A stretch of DNA of 64,000 nucleotides. It comes from JACNJF01 sp050288105. GTDB taxonomy: Bacteria > Pseudomonadota > Gammaproteobacteria > GCA-001735895. The stretch covers positions 1-64,000 of the forward strand of contig JBNKDE010000019.1 in assembly GCA_050288105.1 (NCBI GenBank), given 5' to 3'. The translations under genes and the position numbers were made by a program. This document shows, one piece after another, positions 28,135 to 38,200 of this stretch (within the stretch, counting starts at the first letter, position 1; each line of letters opens with the position of its first letter). The notes beneath the pieces are model-generated. The model made no database searches and was not told the DNA's origin. It saw only the letters and a list, made by a program, of their open reading frames with translations.

Positions 28135-29301
28135 TCAAAAGTATAGTGCCACACCCGTTAAGGTATGGTTGAGATGTAAATCATTATGCTGTTCTCCATA
28201 GGTACTGAAACCAATAACGTTGTATTTTTTATATAGCTCGGAGATCGCTGGTAACAGATCGTGTTCCTCCATCTCGATGCGGCGATGAATACAGTCATAA
28301 CCAACCACTAGCGAGGGCTCACCCAGGTCTTCAGACAGGCCAAGCAACATATTATGTGTATGACTAACCAGTCCGGTGGAATACATGCGGGTCAGTACAA
28401 TGCCCAGATCAATCGCGCAGAAAAAGGTCAGGCTCAAATCCTCATTCACCTGTTGAATGGAACGGATATAGACTTGATCACCGATCTGCACCGCCAGTGG
28501 ATTTAGCGCAAATACCTGGGCATCCAGTTGATCCAGTTGCAGCCCGGTAATGCGGCAATACTCCAGCGCGGCAGGCTCTGCATTAAACTCATGCACCACC
28601 CGCTTGAACGGGTCTGCGGCTGTGACCACCAGCTTCTCCTGCCCCTGCGCCAGATGGTGGTCGCTAAAAATCTGGAATGGACAGTCGGTGTTAACCAGGA
28701 TCAGTGCGGCAGCATTGCTATGGAACTCATTGTTCAGATACACGTGGGTATCCTTGAAGTGCAGGTTATCACCTGCGGAACCCCCCACCAGCTGAATATC
28801 TTTTAGTGAACTACTGAGCGCATTCATGACGATTTCTTCGCGGATGGACATACCGTCCAGCAGGGTGAGGGCAAAGCTGTTCTGCATTAAAGGCGCAAGT
28901 TCGCGCGCCTGTAGCTGTTGCATCATTTCACTCACCAGATCTGAAGCCGCCTGCTCGGAAAACTTTTTGAGGTTTTTAATCAGCCGGGTTTCGACCTGGA
29001 AATGACAGCCCGGTAGACTAAATGCGGTGATGGAATTTTCCACATAACCCGCTGCTGAGATTTCACCCGCAGTGGTGCAACCGACCAGTGGTATATCGAT
29101 GAACAGTCGGGATAACTCGTCTGAAAGTGCTGCCAGATCATATTCAGCACAACAGAAGAACATCACCAGTGCCGCATCGGTAATGGCTAGAGCATCATAA
29201 ATCTCCTGTGCAGCCTGTCGCGCATCAGGATTAACAGAATAGGCTTTTTTTATAGATTCTTCTGAATCGATTATTTCAGCCTGAGTCGGTGATCGCACCA
29301 T
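28135..29301 (-). CDS. nosP: FIST-domain sensor, NosP-like nitric-oxide haem protein
   Basis: 388 residues with FIST_N (ALVMFFCCAEYDLAALSDELSR, VGCTTAGEIS) and FIST_C (QVYIRSIQQVNEDLSLTFFCAID, VVGYDCIHRR). FIST proteins sense small ligands; the subgroup encoded directly before NahK is NosP, a haem NO sensor that controls the kinase in Pseudomonas. The operon pairing here is the main reason for the name. The haem ligand could not be fixed by eye, so NO sensing is by family analogy. Confidence 0.78.
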   Translation of the reverse strand: MVRSPTQAEIIDSEESIKKAYSVNPDARQAAQEIYDALAITDAALVMFFCCAEYDLAALSDELSRLFIDIPLVGCTTAGEISAAGYVENSITAFSLPGCHFQVETRLIKNLKKFSEQAASDLVSEMMQQLQARELAPLMQNSFALTLLDGMSIREEIVMNALSSSLKDIQLVGGSAGDNLHFKDTHVYLNNEFHSNAAALILVNTDCPFQIFSDHHLAQGQEKLVVTAADPFKRVVHEFNAEPAALEYCRITGLQLDQLDAQVFALNPLAVQIGDQVYIRSIQQVNEDLSLTFFCAIDLGIVLTRMYSTGLVSHTHNMLLGLSEDLGEPSLVVGYDCIHRRIEMEEHDLLPAISELYKKYNVIGFSTYGEQHNDLHLNHTLTGVALYF

Positions 29302-29448
29302 CCTCCCCCTTTGAGTAACTCAATGCCGGTCTTCGATCATGCTATTAATCTGGGTTAATTTCAACCTTAATCAAGAACCATGCGTATAGCCGGTATTTTT
29401 CTGGGGCCCCTGTTAACCCGGGGCTTAGCATTACAGAGCTTGTTTTAA

Positions 29449-30588
29449 TTACGATGAAGTGTTGTTTTTGCTCTGGTTATTGATCCATTGTTGCGAATTC
29501 CTCTTATTTCGAAACAGCAGCGGCTGCAAATCAAGCAATGGCTCAATCGATTGACTGACCATTGCCTGCAGCTTATGGTGATGCGGCGATTTGGAACACA
29601 CAGGATCAGCCTGTTTCGCATCACCGGCCAGCATTAATGCCTGGCATCGACAGCCGCCATGATCCACCGCCTTTTCGTCACAGCTGCGGCAGGGTTCCTG
29701 CATCCAGTCATCACCCCTGAAGGCATTGAATGCCTCGGATTCATACCAGGCCTGTTTAACCGAGGTCTGTTTCAGGTCCGGGAACTTGAGTGGCAACATA
29801 GCCGCATTGTGACAGGGTAAGGCGCGGCCATCCGGGCTTACCGTTAAAAAGATCGAGCCCCACCCGCCCATGCAGGCCTTGGGTCGATCTTCAAAATAAT
29901 CAGGTACGATAAAGAAGACCTTCATCTGATCAGCAACCGTCGCACGGAAGTCATTGGTGATTTTCTCAGCACGCTGTAGCTGTTCTGCAGTGGGCAGCAG
30001 ATGACGCCTGTTTTCAAATGCCCAACCATGAAACTGGATATTAGCGAGCTCAACATAATCGGCCTGTAATTCCAGCGATAGATCCAGAATCTGCTGCATT
30101 TCATCGATGTTATCCCTGTGAATCACATAATTTAATACCATCGGGTAACCCGCAGCCTTGACTGCACGAGCCATCGCCAGTTTCTGTTGATAGGCTTTCT
30201 GGCTACCTGCAATCCGATTATTCAGTTCTTCGCTGCTGGCCTGGAAACTGATCTGGATATGATCCAGCCCGGCCTGCTTCAGGCTGTCCACACGCGCCTC
30301 ATCCATACCGATACCGGAGGTAATCAGGTTAGTGTAATACCCCATCTCACGCCCCGCCCTGACCAGGTCTTCCAGATCCTTACGCAATAGCGGCTCCCCG
30401 CCCGAGAAGCCCAGTTGCGCAGCACCCAGCTCACGCCCCTGCTGCATAATGCGAATCCACTGCTCGGTGCTGAGTTCTTCACCCTGGGAGGCAAAATCCA
30501 TCGGGTTAGAACAGTAAGGGCACTGTAGCGGACAGCTGTAGGTAAGCTCGGCCAGTAGCCAGAGAGGTGGGGTGATGGCCTCAGTCAC
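29449..30588 (-). CDS. pqqE: PqqE, radical SAM enzyme of PQQ biosynthesis
   Basis: I place the start at GTG 30588, which overlaps the pqqD stop (GTGACTGA) and gives 379 residues, the normal length; the open frame continues upstream only because it overlaps pqqD. The radical SAM cluster is CPLQCPYC near residue 20. The SPASM auxiliary-cluster region lies at the C-terminus (CRSCDEKAVDHGGCRCQ and VCSKSPHH). PqqE links the Glu and Tyr side chains of PqqA, with PqqD presenting the peptide. Last gene of pqqABCDE. Confidence 0.95.
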   Translation of the reverse strand: MTEAITPPLWLLAELTYSCPLQCPYCSNPMDFASQGEELSTEQWIRIMQQGRELGAAQLGFSGGEPLLRKDLEDLVRAGREMGYYTNLITSGIGMDEARVDSLKQAGLDHIQISFQASSEELNNRIAGSQKAYQQKLAMARAVKAAGYPMVLNYVIHRDNIDEMQQILDLSLELQADYVELANIQFHGWAFENRRHLLPTAEQLQRAEKITNDFRATVADQMKVFFIVPDYFEDRPKACMGGWGSIFLTVSPDGRALPCHNAAMLPLKFPDLKQTSVKQAWYESEAFNAFRGDDWMQEPCRSCDEKAVDHGGCRCQALMLAGDAKQADPVCSKSPHHHKLQAMVSQSIEPLLDLQPLLFRNKRNSQQWINNQSKNNTSS

Positions 30589-30856
30589 AGCAAATCCACT
30601 GGTTATGCCGGGCCTGCTGGATAAACTCGATAACATCCTCGGCGATGGAATCGGCCATCGAGAATTTCTCCTGCAAGGATTGAATGACCTGCTGTAAATC
30701 CTTTTTACCATCGATCTGGGCCAGTATTTCACCCGCGCTCCCGTTTAATTTAACCATGCCTTCCGGGTACAGCAGCACGTGAGCGTTCTGTACCTTCTCC
30801 CATTGCAGGCGAAAACCCGGCGCAATCGAAAACACAGTGTTAAGAAGATCAGCCAT
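30581..30856 (-). CDS. pqqD: PqqD, PqqA peptide chaperone
   Basis: Start at ATG 30856, which shares its A with the pqqC stop (TAATG); a 5-codon longer frame is less likely. The 91-residue protein has the PqqD/RRE winged-helix pattern: SIAPGFRLQWEK, HVLLYPEGMVKLNGSAGEIL, then a helix ending VIEFIQQA. It binds PqqA and delivers it to PqqE. Translational coupling on both sides suggests stoichiometric synthesis with PqqC and PqqE. Confidence 0.95.
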   Translation of the reverse strand: MADLLNTVFSIAPGFRLQWEKVQNAHVLLYPEGMVKLNGSAGEILAQIDGKKDLQQVIQSLQEKFSMADSIAEDVIEFIQQARHNQWICCD

Positions 30857-31584
30857 TAAGCGACCTGGCAACTATGGAACGGCGGTTCATGATGCACATA
30901 AGCCATGCTCATTGCATCCAGCATGCTCCACAGGATATCCAGCTTGAACTGCAGGATATTCAGCGCATGCTGTTGCTGTTCATATGTTTTGAAATAATCC
31001 AGCGTGATAGCCAGCCCATGTTCAACATCACGTCGTGCCTCGGTCAGGCGTTTACGGAAATATCCCAGTCCTTCGGGCTCGATCCAGCTGTAGTTGTCAG
31101 GCCAGGTATCCAGCCGCTGCTGGTGTATCTCGGGTGCGAACATTTCGGTCAGGGAAGAGCAGGCTGCTTCCTGCCAGCTGGCACTGCGCGCAAAATTGAC
31201 ATAGGCATCCACCGCAAAGCGTACACCGGGTAACACGTGACGCTGATCGAGCAGCTCTTCTCGTGACATGCCGCAGGCTTCACCCAGGCGTAACCAGGCC
31301 TCTATACCACCTGGGTCATCTCCTGCCCCATCATGATCGAGAATACGCTGCACCCACTTCTTGCGTACCAGTCGATCCGTGCAATTCGCCATAATCGCGG
31401 CATCTTTCTGCGGGATCTTAATCTGGTAATAAAATCGATTAGCTACCCATCCACGAATCTGTTCAGGACTACTGCTGCCTTCTTTCATGGCGACCTGAAA
31501 GGGATGGTAGATATGATAAAGCCGACCTTTATCTCTTAACTGTTTTTCGAATGCTGCTTTATCCAGCGGAATCTGCTCTGACAT
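30856..31584 (-). CDS. pqqC: PqqC, pyrroloquinoline-quinone synthase
   Basis: 242 residues; all-helical TenA/PqqC-like oxidase that closes the ring and carries out the last oxidation to PQQ. Recognisable segments are YHIYHPFQVAMKEG, WVANRFYYQIKIPQKDAAIMANC, the DHDGAGDDPGGIEAWLRLG loop and the HGLAITLDYFKTYEQQQ helix. Start overlaps the pqqB stop (TGATG). Complete, full-length and conserved. Confidence 0.96.
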   Translation of the reverse strand: MSEQIPLDKAAFEKQLRDKGRLYHIYHPFQVAMKEGSSSPEQIRGWVANRFYYQIKIPQKDAAIMANCTDRLVRKKWVQRILDHDGAGDDPGGIEAWLRLGEACGMSREELLDQRHVLPGVRFAVDAYVNFARSASWQEAACSSLTEMFAPEIHQQRLDTWPDNYSWIEPEGLGYFRKRLTEARRDVEHGLAITLDYFKTYEQQQHALNILQFKLDILWSMLDAMSMAYVHHEPPFHSCQVA

Positions 31585-32540
31585 CAGGGTGCTACCTTAA
31601 GTAATTCTCCGACCTGTGCGGAAGATTTATCCAGTTCTATCACCATGCCATCGTAGGCGACTTCTATACCCTCCTGGCGCAGTATATGTCGTTCTGGTGA
31701 ATTCTCGACCAGGATTGGATTCGTGTTATTGATATGAATTAGTACTTTACGTGCATCAAAATCGCGCAATACATCAATCATCCCGTTTTCGCCCGATTGA
31801 GGAAGATGCCCCAGCTCCGATGCCATTTGAGTACCCACACCAGCGGCGATCATTTCATCCTCCCGCCAGAAAGTACCATCAACCAGAATACAGTCGGCGG
31901 ATTTCAAATAAGGTGCCAGACCCTCGTCAAGCTGGCTCATACCCGGCGAGTAAAACAGGCTGCCGCCGTTACGGGCATCTTCTACATACAAACCAATGTT
32001 ATCGCCAATATGAGGGTCATGCCGATGCGGGGAATAAGGCGGGGCCTTGCCACTGAGAGGAACCGCTGTAATCAGTAGATCTTTGATGCCTTCGACGTTG
32101 AATGGTCTGTTATCCAGCTGGATTGATTTCCAGTTCATTCCACCATTCCAGTGTTTTAGCATATTGAATATCGGGAAGCCCGATGTCAGGTCTTCATGCA
32201 CCATGTCGGTGGTATAGACATTAATCGGGCAACCTTCCCTGAGGATTAGCAAGCCGGAACTGTGATCGATCTGGCTGTCCACCAGTACAACACCCTTGAT
32301 ACCGGTATCGCGCAAACCCTTGCGTGGCTGTATCTCAGGGAATTTTTCTAGCTGGGTTCGAATATCGGGTGAGGCATTAAACAACACCCAGTTTTCTTCA
32401 TCTGTGCTCACTGCGATAGACGACTGAGTGCGCGGTGTGGCGCTTATTTTTCCGTTACGTAAACCGTAACAATTGCTGCAGTTACAATTCCACTGGGGAA
32501 ACCCACCACCAGCGCCAGAACCAAGAATTTGAATTTTCAT
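31584..32540 (-). CDS. pqqB: PqqB, metallo-beta-lactamase-fold PQQ biosynthesis protein
   Basis: 318 residues. It begins MKIQILGSGAGGGFPQWNC, with the zinc-binding cysteines in WNCNCSNCYG and the SQIDHSSGLLILREG and FYSPGM segments of the PqqB family. It acts as an iron-dependent hydroxylase on the PqqA-derived Glu-Tyr intermediate. It follows pqqA by 51 bp and is coupled to pqqC. Confidence 0.96.
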   Translation of the reverse strand: MKIQILGSGAGGGFPQWNCNCSNCYGLRNGKISATPRTQSSIAVSTDEENWVLFNASPDIRTQLEKFPEIQPRKGLRDTGIKGVVLVDSQIDHSSGLLILREGCPINVYTTDMVHEDLTSGFPIFNMLKHWNGGMNWKSIQLDNRPFNVEGIKDLLITAVPLSGKAPPYSPHRHDPHIGDNIGLYVEDARNGGSLFYSPGMSQLDEGLAPYLKSADCILVDGTFWREDEMIAAGVGTQMASELGHLPQSGENGMIDVLRDFDARKVLIHINNTNPILVENSPERHILRQEGIEVAYDGMVIELDKSSAQVGELLKVAP

Positions 32541-32591
32541 AAGATCAGGCCATAGACGCTCCGGGAGAATCCCGGAGTCGTCATTCGACGA

Positions 32592-32663
32592 TTAACGACG
32601 ATTCAGATACATTGTTACTTCAAAACCTAAACGAATATCTTCATAAACGGGTTTAGTCCACAT
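32592..32663 (-). CDS. pqqA: PqqA, precursor peptide of PQQ
   Basis: A 23-residue peptide, MWTKPVYEDIRLGFEVTMYL followed by NRR, with the diagnostic Glu15-x3-Tyr19 pair that becomes the PQQ skeleton. A strong GAGGTGA box lies 5 bases before ATG. It is first in pqqABCDE and short enough to escape gene callers. The gap to pqqB (51 bp) may hold a partial stop to keep PqqA in excess, though no clear hairpin with T-run is visible. Confidence 0.96.
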   Translation of the reverse strand: MWTKPVYEDIRLGFEVTMYLNRR

Positions 32664-32956
32664 AATTTCACCTCGGTAAAATGATTTTTTTATCCAGAGA
32701 ATTCATCATCAACACAATCCTCTATGACCAGGCCACAATCTTTCCAGCCTTGAAAATATCATAAGTAATCAATGCTATTTTGGTATTGTACTTTAGGATA
32801 TATGTGTCAGTTTTTTAGTCGCATAAACTGTCAGGCTTAAACATCGAGATGATGAAAAAATCGCTCAAAAAGACAGTCACTATTACTACTTAAGTACTAC
32901 GTTAATTGCGACCTTCTGTGCATTGCTAACACCCATTGCAAGACTATTATGAGCCG
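32664..32956. promoter_or_regulatory. Divergent promoter region between pqqA and the NosR-like gene
   Basis: 292 bp with no gene. It holds ATTACTACTTAAGTACTACG (32882-32901), a near-palindrome whose TACTACT core recurs upstream of the alcohol dehydrogenase and beside pedF. It also has TTGTACTTTAGG (32786-32797), found again at 2385-2396 before the NitT/TauT-type importer operon. These are candidate operators for PQQ-regulon control; no experimental consensus is claimed. Confidence 0.4.
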
Positions 32957-35137
32957 ATGCATGTACCCTCTAATCATCCAGAAAAAACGCGCATAGCGAT
33001 ACTTCTGATTTATTTATTACTGGTTTTTACCGGCCTGGTATTCCAGACTTCTGCAAACGCTGTACAGCAACCCTTAAACGACCAGACCACGATCACCGAA
33101 CAGGACATACTGACCCTTTTTCCAAAAGCCACAGTCATCAAGCCCTTTATGGGATCTCCACCAGTATGGCCCGTTTACCAGTTACAGGAACTGATCGGAT
33201 TCGCATTTGAATCGCGCAACCTGACCAACTTCCCTGGATTCTCAGGCGACCCGCTCAACCTGCTGATCGGTATAGACACCCAGGGCGTATTCACCGGCGT
33301 CAAGCTTATCTCACACCATGAGCCTATTTTCCTGCATGGCCTGGGGCCAGAACCCCTGTACAATTATTTAAAACAGTACACAGGGATGCACTTAACCGAC
33401 CGCATCGTGCTAAAAAAAGAAGGCTCCAGCAATCATCCTACCAACGAGGGGACCGCTTATTTCGACGCCGTCACCAAGGCTACGGTTTCGATTATTGTGG
33501 TAAACGATACTGTGCTGTCTTCTGCATTAAAGGTTGCCCGACAAACGCTGGATGATTTTGCGCAACAGACCCCGGCTACGGTTAATCCGGATATCTTTAC
33601 TGCCATGAGCTGGCAGGATTTAAATCGTCAGGGACTGGTTAAGAAATGGTCCATCAGCCGTGCAGATATCGAACAGCAACTGGGCAATAAACTGGATGAG
33701 TATCCGGAAACGCAATGGTCAGAAAATAACGATAGTGAAACCATCACAATCTATTTCGCCTACCTCAATGCACCAACGGTCGGCAGGAACCTGCTAGGTG
33801 AATCCGAATTCATGCGCCTGCAGGAAAAACTGCGCCGGGATGAATCTGCCGTCCTGTTGATGTCGGATGGGTTTTATGACGCCATAGGGGAAGATTTTAA
33901 ACCGGGCACTATACCGGAGCGCTTTAACCTGTTACAACATGGCTTACCTATCCCGATCAGGGATATTAATTTCTATAACTACAGCAAACCGCAGCTCATC
34001 CAGGGTGCGCCAGAATTTCCCAACACCCGAATATTCAAGATCAGGGCGCAAAGCGGTTTTGACCCTAGCGCGCCGCTAGACCTGCAGTTACTGCTTAATC
34101 TGAAAAAAAATCACCTGATACAGGAACAGCTTAAACTCACTACTCACTATCAACTACCTGAGCATTATTTTATAAAGCAGGCAGCGGTCGCCGAGTTCAG
34201 TCCTGAACCTGTGTGGCTGAGAATATGGAAAAACCGCCTGCTGGAAATCATCATATTAATCATTGGACTCTGCCTGCTTAGCATCCTGTTCTGGCGCCAG
34301 CAATCCATCCTGAAATCTATGCAGAGATTTTATCTGATTCGCTGGGGCTTTTTATTTTTCACCTTATTTTTTATCGGTTTTTACAGCCAGGGGCAGCTTT
34401 CAGTCGTCAACATCTTCACGCTGTTTAACGAAATCAGGGAAGGGTTTGATATCAGTCTTTTTCTACTTGACCCGATTATCTTTATCCTGTGGATATTCAC
34501 CGTAATCAGTTTAATCCTGTGGGGAAGAGGAGTTTTCTGCGGCTGGCTATGCCCTTTCGGCGCATTGCAGGAAATGGTCGCCTGGCTGGCTTCCAGTTTA
34601 AAAATCAGACAATGGAAACCCGGTAGAAAACTTCATCGCATCCTGCTGAAACTCAAATATATTAACCTGTTTGCTTTGACCCTTATTTCATTATTCTCTT
34701 TAAATGCAGCTATGGTACTGTCTGAACTGGAGCCATTTAAAACCGCGATCACCCTGTTCTTTATCCGTTCCTGGCCGTTTGTTCTATATGCCGTGCTATT
34801 ACTGGGATTAGGGCTTTACATCAATAAATTCTACTGTCGCTATCTCTGCCCACTGGGTGCTGGTCTGGCGATACTCGGCAAGATCCACCTGTTCGAAAAG
34901 CTCAGGCGTCGAGAAGAATGCGGATCCCGATGCCAGATGTGCCGAAACCGCTGCCAGGTGGATGCGATACATACCGATGGCAGAATTAATTACACCGAAT
35001 GTGTGCAATGCCTGGAATGCCTGGCCATCATCAACGATCCCAGGCAATGTGCTATCGACCTGTTAACACTTAAACAGGCATCAGGCGCTAGCGCAAACAC
35101 CGCACTTTCAGCAGGTACTGAGGCGGGTTTCCAGTGA
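32957..35137 (+). CDS. NosR/NirI-like FMN-binding membrane ferredoxin
   Basis: Start taken at ATG 32957; a TTG at 32936 is in frame. 726 residues. An N-terminal membrane helix precedes a periplasmic FMN-binding domain (ITEQDILTLFPKATVIKPF, with NEGTAYFDAVTKATVS resembling the flavin threonine site). About six membrane helices then carry CGWLCPFG and CRYLCPLG, and the C-terminus has ferredoxin clusters CGSRCQMCRNRC and CVQCLEC. NosR proteins pass electrons across the membrane for N2O reduction; no nosZ or other nos gene is nearby. Divergence from pqqA suggests a role with PQQ-dependent oxidation instead. The last cluster is short of the usual Cys spacing (CVQCLECLAIINDPRQC). Confidence 0.82.
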   Translation: MHVPSNHPEKTRIAILLIYLLLVFTGLVFQTSANAVQQPLNDQTTITEQDILTLFPKATVIKPFMGSPPVWPVYQLQELIGFAFESRNLTNFPGFSGDPLNLLIGIDTQGVFTGVKLISHHEPIFLHGLGPEPLYNYLKQYTGMHLTDRIVLKKEGSSNHPTNEGTAYFDAVTKATVSIIVVNDTVLSSALKVARQTLDDFAQQTPATVNPDIFTAMSWQDLNRQGLVKKWSISRADIEQQLGNKLDEYPETQWSENNDSETITIYFAYLNAPTVGRNLLGESEFMRLQEKLRRDESAVLLMSDGFYDAIGEDFKPGTIPERFNLLQHGLPIPIRDINFYNYSKPQLIQGAPEFPNTRIFKIRAQSGFDPSAPLDLQLLLNLKKNHLIQEQLKLTTHYQLPEHYFIKQAAVAEFSPEPVWLRIWKNRLLEIIILIIGLCLLSILFWRQQSILKSMQRFYLIRWGFLFFTLFFIGFYSQGQLSVVNIFTLFNEIREGFDISLFLLDPIIFILWIFTVISLILWGRGVFCGWLCPFGALQEMVAWLASSLKIRQWKPGRKLHRILLKLKYINLFALTLISLFSLNAAMVLSELEPFKTAITLFFIRSWPFVLYAVLLLGLGLYINKFYCRYLCPLGAGLAILGKIHLFEKLRRREECGSRCQMCRNRCQVDAIHTDGRINYTECVQCLECLAIINDPRQCAIDLLTLKQASGASANTALSAGTEAGFQ

Positions 35138-35226
35138 TTTACAAGACTCCATTGGTATTGCTTGCTGGTATATTTCACGTCGATTTTTCCAGCAGCGACT
35201 GCTGTCCGTTTTGAGATTCTGATTTA

Positions 35227-38200
35227 TTATTGTGTCACTGCAGGTGCAGATTGAATCTGATTCCGCCCCATGCGCTTGGCTCGGTAGAGTGCAATATCCG
35301 CTTCCCTGATCAACTGCTCTAACCCATTTTCAGTTTTCGGTAGCACTGTAGCGATACCCGCACTAATCGTCACCACCGGACCCACGGTTGAATGTGAATG
35401 TTCGATTTGTAGTGATAGCACAGCCTCGCGCACCATCTCGGCAACCACGACGGCACCCCTGGCATCGGTATCGGGTAAAATCATCACAAATTCTTCTCCG
35501 CCGTAACGTGCTACCAGGTCGGTGGGGCGCTTCATCTGCGCATTTAGTGTGGTGGCAATCGCCAACAGGCATTCATCGCCAGCCTGATGCCCATAGTTAT
35601 CGTTATAGGCCTTGAAGTGATCCACATCTAGCATAATGAGGGACAGGGGAAGTTTGTCACGACGCAGACGTGCCCATACCATATTCAGGTAATTGTCCCC
35701 GCGACGCCGATTCGCCACTCCAGTTAAACCGTCACGGTCGACCAGGCCCTGTAGCTCCTGATTCAACTGTTCCAGCTTTGCTGTGCGCTCCGACACCTTT
35801 TCTTCCAGCGTGCGCGAATACTCCTGCACCTGCTCATACAGGCTTGCATTTTCAATCGCAACTGCCGCCTGTGCCGCCAGTAATCGTATCACCTCTTCGC
35901 GCTCCGCGGTGAATACGCCGGAGGCGAGATTGTTTTCCATATACAGTACACCCTCGAATCGTGCTCTTTTAAGAGCAACACATAATACCGATGCCGGGCT
36001 GAAACGAAGTACATAGGGGTCCTGCGTATACTGGCCTTCTTCACTGGCATTATTCAGTACCACGGACTCACCGCTATGCATGACTCGACTAATCAACGAC
36101 AGCGGTACAGGTAACTGATTTCCTTCCGAATCTGTAATCAATGAATGCGCGGGAATGCCATCCACTGACCGTCCTTCGACAGGTAATACTGTGGTCTCCA
36201 GCATCAGGTTATCCTGTCGTTTTGATACCAGGCAACCCCATTGACCTCCGGCATTTTCCAGCATGATGCGCATGCTGGTATCGAGTAAGCGGTCCAGCAC
36301 AATTTCGCCAGAAATTTCGCGTGAAGCTTTCATAATCGATGCCAGATCCATAGCGCCCGCCTGCACCGAAGTATCGGTGAATCGCGCTGCGGAACCCAAC
36401 TCGCGCAGCACAGGAAATTCCTGCTCCAACAGCGCCACCTTGCGCTGGGCACCCCAGCGCTGGTAGAGGTGGTGTGCGCCACGCAAATAGCCTTCTGCAG
36501 AGCGCCTGTGTCCGCAAGCCAGCAGATGACGCGCAGCACGTTCGCAGGCGGTCGCTTCGTCATGAATAAAGCCACTGTGGCGAGCGGCCTCAATGGATGC
36601 ATCGTATCGCTCCAGGGCTGCTTCCTGCGTGTCTTCAAGCTGCTTAAGTTCAGCTTCCATCAAAAACTGTAGATGGCGAAAGTTGGCTTCACAGTGGTCT
36701 GCCAGACGCGTCATGCGTGCGAGGTCCTGCTGTAATCGTTTTTGCGTTACCGCCTGTTCATCGGCATCCATTCTGGGGTAGTGAATAACCAGGGTAAGGA
36801 ATGCGACGATATAAAAGCGCACCAACTGGGGTAATGACATAGCCGACTTGATCAGGGTATCCTGGATACGCACATGCTGCAGTGCGCGATCATAGTCACC
36901 ATAAAGCAGGCAAATCTCGGCGCTGTAAATATGGTAATTGGCGATGCCGGTCATAAACTGGCGTTCGCGCATACCTTTCAGGCATTGTTCTTCATCAAAA
37001 TCTTTATCACTCAAACTGTTGGGAGAATCGGTCAACCCAAGCAGGTTTCGCTGTAGCTGTAAAAATAACGTTCCAGAGTCTAAAGAATCCTGGTAGGCAC
37101 ACTCGCGCACGATTTCCAGGTTTTCTGCATGCAGCCGATGCGCTGTTTCCAGATCCAGCGTGGGATCCCAGATAACACAGTCCTGCGCACTATACGCCAG
37201 ATATAGTAAATCACCCGATTGATAACCGGCTTCTATGCCCTGGCGAAACAGTGGGGTCAAACTGGACCAGTGGTTACTCCAGTGATGTACGAACATCGCG
37301 TACACATAAATCACTCTGGCACGCAGGGCAACGTCATCGAAATGCTCGTTGATTGCAAGACCTACCTTGCCGTATTCATAACCCAGCGCGGGATCATCCA
37401 GCTCCCCACAAAGCAGCATCCCATAAGCAGCATAAGCGAAGGCTGATTCGTGACAGTTCCCGTGGCGTAGCGACAGGTTAACTGCCTTTAGCACCAGATA
37501 AGGAAACAGGTTGCCACTACCTGAAAGAAATGCCGCCGCGAAGATTTCCATCAGCAGGCGCATGGCAGTCAGGGTCGCAGGGTCTTGCACCTGTGCCGCA
37601 TGCAACAGATCAGCGACCTGCCTGTCACCGAGATTCTGTAGTACCAGGCGTCGCTCTTCGTCAATATCCGCCTGGCTGGGCTGGTCTGTAAAGTTAACAC
37701 CAAGCAGGGCAAGGCCCTGTATCGCCGACAGGATAGAGTCTTCCATACGCCCCAGCGTGGCATACTGGCGGGTACGGGTTGCCAGAATATTACTACGTTC
37801 GAAATCAGACTGTGCATGCTGCAGCAGCACCTCTATCCAGTTTTCCGCTTCTTCGGTACGTCCGGTTAGATAGGCACATTGCTGTGTTTCGACTGCCAGC
37901 GAGGACATAAGCTGTGGATGCGCTCGCCAGGGGTCTCGCGGTAACAGTTCGGCAGCCACCTGCAGGTATTTCATCGCCTCTTCATAGGCTGAGGAATGTC
38001 GTGCGCGTAACGCTGCTCGCAGGTTTAATTCAGCCAGCCTGAGGCGTTCAGTTTCTGAATCGATCAGTGGGCGACCTTCATTCAGGTGCCCCACGATATC
38101 GATCAGACGCTCTTCGGGTACGCTGTCGCCAGCATGTTGCAGCATCAGTCGGCCTACCGAAAGATGTACATTCTGTAATTGCTGAACCACGATCAATGCA

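Noticed and set aside
32957..35137. Calling the gene nosR and inferring denitrification
   Set aside because: No nosZ, nosD or other nos genes are in the window; only family membership is supported.
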